DNA from: Phalacrocorax aristotelis
Taxonomy: Eukaryota > Chordata > Aves > Suliformes > Phalacrocoracidae
Assembly (NCBI RefSeq): GCF_949628215.1
Contig: NC_134297.1
Coordinates: 2,728,001-2,792,000 of the forward strand
Direction of reading: 5' to 3'
DNA length: 64,000 nucleotides
The number at the start of each line of letters is the position of its first letter. Within the stretch, counting starts at the first letter, position 1. Positions 9,746 through 62,189 of this stretch are shown piece after piece. The position numbers and the translations under genes are program-made. Under the pieces are notes generated by a model that saw only the letters and a list, made by a program, of their open reading frames with translations, was not told where the DNA came from and made no database searches.

Positions 9746-12700
9746 CCTCCTGCAAAGTGATACCAGTGCTCCCTCTCAGCAACTGGTGATCATGCACTGG
9801 ACTCTTGGGGGAGAAAGGGGAGGCAGTGGGTCCCCCCAGCACATGGACGAAAAGGTTTCTCCTTCCCCAGGAAGCGAGACCCAGATGGGTGGCGCTGCTG
9901 TGCCTCCACCAGGATGGCTGTCCTGCCCGCACCTGTCCCAGCTGCCAGCATGGACCTCAGTCCCTCAAGACGCAGCAGCTGCCTTCAAGATAATCCCTGC
10001 TGTTGTAGCAACTATCTGCAATGAAGGCAAGTTGTTATTTGGCCCCAAACCTGCCTCTGCCTTGCAGCAGCCGAGCATCTCATTCCCGTGACAAAGGCAT
10101 TGATCAAACACACCCTCTGCCCAGTGCAGCACTGGGGTGATCCGAAACCAGTCCTACTCCCCAGCATGGAACTGGTCATGTTTGGCTGCAGGATTGCAGG
10201 ACATGGCTCTGATCAGGTAGGCTGGACCTCATCCTGCTCATGTCCCAGAGCAGCCCCAGCAAAGCTCCAGCTGAGCCATGGGGAAATGGGGACATGGCGA
10301 GGAGGGCCACTGCCCCAGGTCGCAGCCTAAAACAAGTCTGGTGTCTTCCTCCCTTCCTGCCCTGGCTCTCCCCTCCATCACACCCTCCTGCTCAGGGCTG
10401 CAAGTTTTACCCTGGAGACTGTGTTTGGATTTAGATCTTCTTCATAAAATAGGAGAGGATTTTAAACTGCTGTCTCTACTCTGGATGCAATTAACCCCAA
10501 TTACCTGGGAGCAAGTAGGTCATTCCTGGGTGCACTGCAGTTCTTCAGTAGGACGCAGGCCTTGTTCTGTGGGCAGGGCAGCAGGAGCCAGGCAGGCAGC
10601 AGGAGCAGGGAGCTGGTATGTGGGGAGGCTGCAGGGTTGTCCGCTGCCAGGGCAACCCAGGAACGCCTGGCAGGAACATGCGGTCCTGTTGGAGGAGCTG
10701 GCAGGGCGGCAGGCTGGGTGTGGAGAGCCAGGGGAGCTTGGCTGGGGCCAGGGATGATGGTGGGGGCTGTTCCCCTGTGCAGACACGCAGGCACAGAAGC
10801 TGGCGCGCACCTTGTGCACACCCATGTGCACACATCTGAAACCACTGCCCAGCCACCCAGAGCTGAGCCATCAGAGGGGTGTCAGTCTACACGTGGGCCT
10901 GGCAGGTGGCTGCCAGGCAGTGTGGAGCACAAAAGGGAAGGATTATGCCCGGGCTTGGCTGGCATGACCAGCAAGGGACCTAGACACTATTCTGACCCAC
11001 AACCACACATGCGATGCACGTAGGCAGCCAGAAGCACCCAGGCACCCGGACACACTCGGCTGCCAGACTGGAGGGAAGCAATTTCAAAACAACTAGCATG
11101 ATGTGGTTTTCCGGCGCAGTGGTGGAGAGTGACTGCTGTGCTGAGCATGGCCCTGGCCCTGGCCCTGGCCCTGGCAGGGGCCTGAGGGACAGAAGCAAAT
11201 GGGAGCCCTGTGCTGGACTCCTTTCCTGCAGGGAGGGAACACTCCCAAGAGAAAGCAACCTTTGCATGAAGTCTCACATGTAAATACAGCTGCAACTTGA
11301 ACTGAATTATGTCCAGAGAAGCAGATAGTTAGGAATGCAATTGCTCAAGCATGTTCCCTGATCTCTTTGGATTGGGGCCATGGTGATTTTTATATTTGGC
11401 TCCACAAAGCTGGTGTAACCCTCCCTGGCCCTCTCCCCAGGTACTTGTGGTATCCTGGAGCTGGCCAGGGCACCCTCCGGTGGTCAATCCGGCTTGACTA
11501 TTAGCCAGAAACCATTAGCGTCTAATGGGAAAAGCCTCAGGAACACGGCCTCAATAAATGTTGACATATTTGAGGTCAATATAATCCTTAGGAAAATTTG
11601 CCCAGGTAATTAAAGCCAGACATGGAGCTGCCTGTCCCAGAAATACTTACAAAGCTTTACCAAAGGTAGTAAAATCAAGACAGAGAGTTTTATAACCAAT
11701 CTATGCAGGGCTCCCTTTCTGTATCTTGTGCTGCATGCTGCTTCCTGCTGTCCTGCTCATGTCATGCTACAGCTCAGCAAGCCATGTTCTATAGAAGAAC
11801 TCATCACAAGCCATCAGCCAACAGACAGCCCTGGTCCTGGGCAGAGACTAGTGGAAGAAAGCAGCGTGGAACTGGAGTGGTGTGGAGCAGCACAGTGTTT
11901 TGCCATGACAGAAGGAGGCTGATGTACAATGTGTGTGCTCAGCCAGGGCAGGGATGGCAGGAGAGGGATGGCATGCACAGCCTCCCTGTTGGCAGCACCG
12001 CAGCCTGAGCACAGAGCCCTGTGGCCATGTCCTGGGCTAGAGAGGGCTGAGCAGCAGCAGCAGAGCTTGGCATGTCACTCCTGTGGCAGATGGTGTTCCA
12101 GGGCAGTGGCTTTTCTGTGCTGCTGTGGCTTTGCACACCTGGCACCCCAGGGGTCCCAGCTCCCATGCAAGAGTGAGTGCATGGGTGCCTCAGGGGAAGC
12201 AGAGGAGTGAGCTCTGTCGTGGGGTTCATGTCCAGTGTGGATCCCAGCTCCCCAGAGGCTGAGGCTGTGCTCCTAGAGCCTGCAACCTCCAGGCCTGAGC
12301 CCACCTCATGCTCCCCGAAGTGGGGCTGGCCAAACTGCAGCATTTGCCATTTTGTTTTCTTTGCTCCTTGAAGCCCGTGCTGTGAGACTGTGCTGTACCA
12401 GCCTCAGCTGTTTTTTTTTGCAAAGGAAGTGTTCTTCTGCCTGGGAAAGGAGGCTGAAAAGAGGATCTGAGGGCAGCAAAGAAACAGAACTGAATTTACT
12501 TTCAGCCCCATGTCGTAATTTCTGAACGTTTGGTGTTTTCAGCTCCGACAAAAGATTGACCAACTCTCTGGCCCTCCCCTTCTGTCTGTTATTCTGTCCC
12601 CTCTCACCCTCGCCCCAGTCTGTGTGTGCTCCTGCCCCCAGGGGCCTGTTGGAACCAGGCTGCAGGTAATGGGGATAGCAGCTGCAGAGGGCTTTTCCTT

Positions 12701-13260
12701 CCCCTGCCTTTGCAGAGGGAGATGCCTCAAAGACACCGACAGCAGCCAGGTGCCTTCCAGCTGCACCACAGCACTACCAACTGTTCCCATTTCCATCCCT
12801 GCAAAGGAGATGTCAGTTCAGCTCCCTGCAACAGGGCCTGGGGAGCCACTCCGTCGTCCATCCTGCACCCCATGCAGCATCCTCTGGCTGCAGTCCCAGT
12901 CATACTGGGGTGGGTTGGGGTTGGTTTCTCTGCAGCAGTGGCTGGCAGCCCTGCAGCTGAGCGTGCAGCGCTTTTGGAGCGCTGTCTGGGCCCCGAGCTG
13001 AGCAGGCTGAGGGCTAGCTTTTGGTTTCTTGTGGCAGGGGTATGCGAAGCCCTCGCAGGAAGAGGAGGTTTTGCCAACAGTGTGGAGGGTGGCAGGTCCC
13101 GTTAGCACCAGCGGCTGCCTGGTGGGGACACAGTATGGTTTTTAGGGCTGCTTCCCCATCTTTGGGCTGGAGGCAGGCCATTTGAAGAAATGGGAACATG
13201 GCTGCTGGAAAGGGGAAACAATCTTGTTTTGCAACCTCCGAAACCAGCACAGCCTGCTAC
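9746..13260. other. intergenic region between CCDC153 and CBL
   Basis: About 3.5 kb without a supportable gene. The first few hundred bases should hold the CCDC153 5' UTR and promoter. Most of the rest is moderately GC-rich unique DNA with many short chance open frames in all six phases and no splice-linked coding pattern. It holds a short GGCCCT repeat (11149-11175) and an AT-richer patch around 11480-11640 with homeodomain-like TAATTA. A T-run lies near 12411. Confidence 0.6.
11149..11175. repeat. short GGCCCT tandem repeat
   Basis: About four and a half copies of the hexamer GGCCCT in a row. Confidence 0.85.
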
Positions 13261-13267
13261 GCAGTGG

Positions 13268-13985
13268 GCCTAGGGAAGGAAACCTTGCACCCCGGGAAGA
13301 GTGGCTGGAAAGCTGCCTGGTAGAGAAGGATCTGGGGGTGCTGGCCAGCATGAGCCAGCAGTGCCCAGGTAGCCAAGGAGGCTACCAGCCCCTGGGCTTG
13401 TGTCAGCACTGGTGTGGCCGGCAGGAGCTGGGCAGGGATGGGGCCCCTGTGCTCGGCACTGGGGAGGCCCCACCTCGAATGCCGGGCTCAGGTTTGGGCC
13501 CCTCGGGACAAGAAGGGCCTTGAGGGGCTGGAGCGTGTCCAGAGAAGGGCAGCGGGGCTGGGGCAGGGACTGGAGCACAAGTGTGCTGGGGGGCGGCTGA
13601 GGGAGCTGGGGGAGTTTAGCCTGGAGAAGAGGGGGCTGAGGGGAGCCCTTCTCGCTCTCTGCAGCTGCCGGAGAGGGGCTGGAGTGAGGGGGGGGTTCGG
13701 TCTCTTCTCCCAAGTAATGAGCGAGAGGATGAGAGGAAATGGCCTTGAGCTGCACCAGGGGAGGTTTAGATTGGATATTAGGAAAAATTATTCACCAAAA
13801 GGGTTATCAAGCATTGGAACAGGCTGCCCAGAGAGGTCGTGGAGTCACCATCCCTGGAGGTGTTCAAAAAATGTGTGGATGCGGCACTTTGGGACATGGT
13901 TTAGGAAACATGGTGGTGTTGGGTTGGCGGTTGGTGATTTTAGAAGTCTTTTCTGACCTTAGTTATTCCATGATTCTATGATGCT
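13268..13985 (+). mobile_element. CR1 LINE 3' fragment (copy 2) at the CBL promoter edge
   Basis: This is a second 5'-truncated CR1 3' end in + orientation. It starts a little further upstream in the reverse-transcriptase frame than copy 1 (CTGGTAGAGAAGGATCTGGG, TGAGCCAGCAGTG) and appears internally deleted near 13375-13401. It ends in CCATGATTCTATGATG, a good CR1 terminus. From 13402 to about 13826 it is almost identical to copy 1. Its 3' end touches the CpG island of CBL. Confidence 0.9.
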
Positions 13986-14147
13986 ACGAACCGCGCCCCG
14001 GGGGCGGTGGGACCGGGGCGCCGCGGCCCGGGCGCGGCCCTCGCCGTTCCCACGGCGACCTCGCTCCGCCCCGCGCCCAAACCCGCCCGCACCAAAGACG
14101 GCCGCCGCGCCGCCCTCGCCGCCGCCAGTGCGCCTGCCCCAGGGCGG

Positions 14148-14213
14148 CGGGGCGGGGCCTCCCGGCGGAGCCGCTGCTCGCCCCTCTCTCTCCGGGCGCG
14201 GACGCCGGCCAAT
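14148..14213 (+). promoter_or_regulatory. GC boxes and CCAAT box of the CBL core promoter
   Basis: A GGGGCGGGGC-type Sp1 site lies near 14149-14158. A CCAAT box (CCAATCGG, 14209-14216) lies about 310 bases before the start codon. Both are typical proximal elements of TATA-less CpG promoters; use here is inferred. Confidence 0.5.
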
Positions 14214-14520
14214 CGGCGCCGGCTCCTCCCCGGCGGAGGGGGCGGTGCCGGCCGCCGGCGGACCAGTCGGCGCGCGGCCTGGCCGGGGGGGAGGGCGGAA
14301 CGCCGCTAGAGCCGGGCTCCCCCGCCGCCGCCACCGCCCGTGGCTCCCGTTGCCCCTGCCTGCCCGGCCCGGCCCGGCCCGGCCCTTCGCGACCCGGCCC
14401 ACGGGAGCGCCCCACGCCCAGCTGCTCTGCAGGGCCGCGGCCCGGTGCCGGAGGGGGGCGACGGGCCGGGCGCGGGTGTGGGCGCGCTCGCTGCCGCCCC
14501 CCCGCCCCCGCGCCGCCCTC

Positions 14521-56913
<42,393 letters not shown>

Positions 56914-57399
56914 CACATTACCTCCACAACTACAACTTCTGTGGACCAGCTGCCTGGGCAGCCGTAGCCCAGCTACGCACCAAAGGGGAGGGGGGTTCCT
57001 TTAGAGACTTCATGCTGAGGTCAGTCCTGCCTCTTAAGAGAATCAGTTATCAGGTTTTTGTGGTTCCAGATTTCAAAGGAGTGGAATGAAATGGAGCAGA
57101 ATGGTGTTTTATACAGTGTATGTCTTGGAGTCCTTTACCCCTACCTCTTGTTTGAGAGAACAGATTTATTTCCAGGGTGTTGGTAGAGAAAGGTGTCGCA
57201 ACAAGGGGTGGCCGAGCTGATGCCCTGGAGGCTGGGGGGAGTGTTTTGTGCTGTGAATTCTAAGTGAATGCTCTGAGAAACAAAGTCTCGAGGTCGGTGT
57301 GGTGTGTCCTGTGGTTCATGGTACTAGGTTTGGATCTGTTCGCTGCTGTGTGTCTGGCTCAGGCTTTTTAGAGCAGCTGGGAGGTCACTTTCTGCTGGG

Positions 57400-57405
57400 A
57401 ATAAA
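57400..57405 (+). terminator. possible proximal CBL polyadenylation signal
   Basis: AATAAA 487 bases after the stop codon. The downstream sequence is only weakly GT-rich. Confidence 0.3.
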
Positions 57406-60400
57406 TAGGAGACCTTGGAAGAATCTTTCGATTGCTTCCTGTTTGTCATGGTGTTTCCCTTTTGCCTGTAATAATAACATTTATTGCTTATGATTCGAGT
57501 CCTCCCTTTTTGCCTGGAGCTAGAGTGACTAGCTTCTGTCGGGCATTTTGATCTTCACAGTGCTGAGAGTTGGATTTCTCTCATATGTGTACTCTTGCCG
57601 GCAGCACTGGCAGCACCAGATTCCAGGCAGCTAGATGTGCTGAAAGTTTTGCTTGTTTTTGAGGGGTGGGAGACGGTGGGAAGAATTTGAGTGACAGCGA
57701 AGAACTGGTTGCTGCTTTTCCTTTTTTGGCCTTGAGATTTTGTGCTTCAATGCTCAAGCTCGATTGTGGCCCTGCTGGGCTTGAGCAGCCGTCACTGGAC
57801 ACTTCCATGCGTTCTTCTCTAGGAATGTTGCACCTGGTAAATATGATGTTTTATTTATCTTAATTGCATGGTGGCTGTCGCAGACTAGTGGCCTTCACAC
57901 ACATTCCATCATCTTCAGAGAGCTTTTGCAGGAGCCAGCTGTCTTTGTGCCAGGCTGTTTTGTGGAATTGGTAGATGCAGCTGATGTATTCGTTGGTATC
58001 TTACCTGCTTTGCAGTAAAAGAAATGCAGCAGTTCTCTGCATGGCTGTCAAAACAACATGGGGGCTCTCCTTTCCATTTCCGTTACTCTAAGGATTTGCC
58101 AGAGTTTATTAAAACAGATCTGGGAAACTTCTGTATTTGTAAAACAATCACATGGCTTTAAAAGACAGTACTCAGCTAGAAAAACCTGACTTGCATACTC
58201 AGTTACTTAACTCTGTTCATATATGCTTGATGTGTGAGAAGTGTGTGGTTCCTTTTGAGAGGACTTAAATGAAGTAAGGACACACAGATCACAGCCTGAC
58301 AGATGAGCAAGTGCTCTGGGTACAGTGAGAGGCTATTAGCCTATTGAAGCATGTCTAGCATTATTTGTATCTAAGGGCAGCAGTAGTCACTAGGCAAAGG
58401 GTTACAACTTGAAATATTGTTGGAGTGACTATAGCGGTTGGAAGGAGTTTAGCCTTTTGAAGAATCTAGTAGCTGGGCCCAGATCTCAGAGAAACAGCTT
58501 GCAGTTGGCAGAGAGAACTTAACAAGTATTAGCAAAGGGAACTAGGCATAAAATGTGTGTTTCATGTAGGGTGTAGGTTTCCCTCTAGACCTACAGTTTT
58601 ATAAATTGATGCAGTGTTCCAGGCAGTTTAAAAGCATGAACTGTCTTTCTTTACTCCCCTCCTTTCTCTAGTAAAGAAAATGTTCTCTGAAACCTTAAGG
58701 AGATCTCCTGCAACAGTTACAGGCCATCACCACTGTTGCTATTTTGGGACGAGGGCTGAAACTTGCAAATGCAGCACGCTGATATTTATGTCAGTGGGCA
58801 TGGTGCTGTGCAGTGGGGCAGAGAGAGGTCAGGCACAGCCAAGAGTAGGGTCCAGCCTTGGTGAAGGTGCTGATTTACAGAGAAGGTGATGTCAGTGCAT
58901 ATTGCATCTGGGGAAGAGCTGTTCTTTTTCCTCTGTCCACACATGCAACAGTCAGCACATTGTGAACCAGTCCTGCTCTTTCTGTGTGAAGTGCTCTGCC
59001 AGTTATGCATGGCAGCCTTGGTCAGTGTGTCTGTGGGAGCTTCTGGAGAAGCAAGGCCAACACTTTTGCTGCTGCAGCACAGGAACCTGGGGCAGCTCTG
59101 GCTGATCTCGCAGTAGATCTGCATATTACATTTGTGAGCCTGAGCAACCAGTCCTAGCGTATGAGAGTTGTTTCGTGGCTTTGTCCTGGGGAACCAGGTA
59201 AAAACCTTTTTGTGAGGGAGCACTGCAGTTTTATTTCCCTCTTTTTTGTATTCTCTCCAGCGCTGCCACTAGTTCCGTGTTGGGTTTGGAGTCACTTCAT
59301 TTCTGACTTGCTGCGTAAACTCAGTGCAAGTGTGTTCAAGTGCAACGCGTCACTCTTGCCACTGCCAAGGCTGCGTAAGAGCCAAGTCCAGCTAGCTAGA
59401 AAGCCTTAACTCATGTCTTGCACAGTGTGTGTGATCAGAGTAGTGATGCCCCGTCCCATGCAAGCCCTTTATTACAGGCTTGTAATGTTAAATTAAGTCA
59501 TGCCTAGCAGAGCTATCACAGGCCTGTCTTTGGGGTTTATGTGCCAAGAGACATTGCTATGGGTATTGTTCCAGGTATTAGAGATTAGAGAGAGCAATCT
59601 TTGTGGCATGTATCACTAATTTTTCTGCATGTGTCCTTTCTGTGCACTGTTTGTGTCTCAAACTGATTTAAGAAACTTAAGTCTTGGCTTTTCTTCCTTA
59701 GACATGTACACGTTTGCTAGTACCACTGAAGTGCAGCAGAGTCCTGACCATGTCTTACGGCTGTGCTCTGTGAAGTGAATCCAGGCACCATACAGTGTAT
59801 TTTTCTTGTTGTTTTTTCAGGAAGCCCAAGATTGACTTCTGTTTTGTTCCCTTCACCTCTTTGATCTTTATTCTTACCTTTATGACGCTATTTTAAAAAG
59901 GAAAAAAAAAAAACCCAAATGTCTAGTGCCTTTCTTGAGGGAATGCTGCATTGCTAGGCTGGATCTGAGTGTCCACCCCTCTGTGAAAATGAAGAACCAG
60001 AACTAGACAAGCTGCAAAGATGCCTTTAAGCATGAGGCTGCTTTGAAAGGGGTGAAAAGAAGGGGCAAGAAAGATGGGCAATTGTCACGTCAACTATGAC
60101 ACTGCATTTTTGTAGCATTTCAACCGTGGAGGTTTTCTTTGTCTGTTACTAACAGTGACTTTTCTGGACTGGTGCTGTACTATGCTTGGTGTGAAGACAG
60201 TACAATTTTGGACAGGATTGGTTTTGCTTATAGCAAAATATGAGTTCTGCTTAGAAAAAATGCTGGTTTTCCCCCTACCTGTCAACGTGGACACAAAGCA
60301 AGCAGAAACCACTTTGTACAGTCAGATTTGGGCACCAAATATGTGGGACCAGTATGGGTTTCTGCACAGCGAGCAGCAGGTAGCTGTGGAAAGCAGGCAA

Positions 60401-61246
60401 GTATTGTTTGTTCTGAATAGGGTTTCCGGCTGACTTGGAACGTTCAGTGCCACCGTAGCTGTATGGGAATCTGAAATGAGGCATATCCTGCCAGGGGTGT
60501 GGTAAATCTTGTCTGCTGCACTGCCCTTGTGTGTCTGTCTCCGCAAGTGCTGCAGCTTGAGGCATGGAGTGTCTCTGCTGGGAACCAGCGGACTTGCTTT
60601 CACTATAATCAGCTTTTCTGCATGCCCTTCACTGAGCCCTTACTGTGAGGGAGCCAGATAGGCTTGGAGTACAGCATGTTGCTTCCTGCACTAGACTGAT
60701 TACATTACTGTAGCTAATCCTGAGGCAGGGTCATTACTGTAAATGTTTTTTTCAGTTGAGCAAGAAAAAATGCAACTCCCAGGGCACTTTCTTAAAGGTG
60801 CCACTTTAAAAATTAGTGGGGGCTATGGACCTTATTTGTAAAGTTGCTAATAGAAATTTTTTTTTTTAATTCCCAGTGGGGGAAGAACAGTTCATCTTTC
60901 TCTTGAATGACAAATACCAATTTGTATAATATCAGTGTTAAAAATGTTGAGATTTTCACAAAATATTTTAAAAAAGTATAATAGTGTCATTAATATAAAA
61001 CTATAATAGCAGTATTTAATCCTTTCAGATCTGTAAAGAATAAGGAAAAACAGAAGGTAAATATTCTTACAGAGAATAGCTGAGCTTTAAGGTTCACTTG
61101 GTTTAAAGTCCTCATTTTGTTTGCAAATGCATTGTTAATGTTTAGAGGTTGTACTAATGTTATTTATTAATTGTTTCCACTCTTGTATGCTGCCCACTAA
61201 GAGCTTCTTTGTTTGGGATTTCATTCACCTGTGTCAGTAAAAAGAA

Positions 61247-61275
61247 AATAAAACAAAGTTTTATTTTTAAATAAA
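61247..61275 (+). terminator. distal CBL polyadenylation signals
   Basis: Two AATAAA hexamers, 61247-61252 and 61270-61275, are followed by a T/GT-rich element (TTTGTTGTAG and TGTGTTGTGTTTG). This is the classical arrangement for a strong poly(A) site. Confidence 0.65.
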
Positions 61276-61539
61276 ATTTCCTTTGTTGTAGCATATCGTC
61301 TGTGTTGTGTTTGTTCTCTGAGTCCTGGAAGAAGAAAAACCTGCTCAAGCCTGTCTCAGTCATCTTGTTGAGGGTGCCCAAGTCTGAGATGTCCTGTTAG
61401 TCTCCTGGTTCTCTTGCAGACTGTGACTCACTTTGTATGTATTTTAACTGTTATCACAATTACCTGTTAAATTCTAATTCGTATCATGGGTACTAACAAA
61501 CAGGGCAGGAAAGATTTATACCAAGCTTATACTAGTAAA

Positions 61540-62189
61540 TCTATTGAGAGAGTTAATGTATTCTAATAGACTAATAGGTCCTGATGGGTTAGAGACTCTA
61601 TTAGTCATTTCTGAGAATGACATTAACAGGTTTGTTACCACCGATGAACAGAGTCTAAGGGAATGTGTAGGAATCTGGTAGAGTCTAATGGGTTCTGCAG
61701 TGTCTGTTGGGGTCTAGTAGATCCTGAAGCATCAGTCCCACTCTGCTGGAGTCTGTTAGGCTCCGTTTGCCTCTCACAGACTCCGTCAGTACATTACTAT
61801 AGACTCGAAAAGACTTCGGTAAATATTGCACTTATGTATGTTTCACGTGTAATTTTATTCAATAATGATGTAATATATAATTATATAATACATATAAAAT
61901 CATATATAGATGATATTATATCCTTTATGTTTCTAATATTGGGTGGTCTGATAGATTCTATACATTTGGTTAGACACTGTTGGAGTCCAACATAACATGC
62001 CAGAGCTTGTGAGACTCTGGGGGCCTGTGTGAGTATATTGCAGAGGACAAGCTCCTGTGAGACTCTGCCAGCCTTGAATTGCTGTCTTAAGCACCAGCAG
62101 AGTCGGGAGAGCCTATAGCATTCGGCAGAGTCCGGCAGGTTCTGGACTCTGTTACACACCAGTACTCCAGCAGCTGGAGGGTCTGTTAA
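61540..62189. repeat. degenerate AGTCT-rich repeat region
   Basis: Many imperfect copies of short motifs such as GAGTCTGTTAGG, GAGTCTAATGGG, AGACTCTGCCAG and CAGAGTCCGGCAGG occur on both strands, so this looks like a decayed short tandem repeat. An AT-rich stretch of about 60 bases (61868-61925) lies within it. Confidence 0.45.

Larger units (their letters stand above)
56914..61295 (+). other. CBL: CBL 3' UTR (about 4.4 kb)
   Basis: No other gene or large repeat is visible between the CBL stop and two close AATAAA signals at 61247 and 61270. The last 500 bases are AT-rich. Human CBL also has a multi-kilobase 3' UTR. A shorter form ending after AATAAA at 57400 is possible. Confidence 0.6.

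Noticed and set aside
10003-10013. Possible RFX X-box (GTTGTAGCAAC) upstream of CCDC153
   Set aside because: The two half-sites are three bases too close for the standard X-box, so I do not claim it, although a ciliary gene would be expected to have one.
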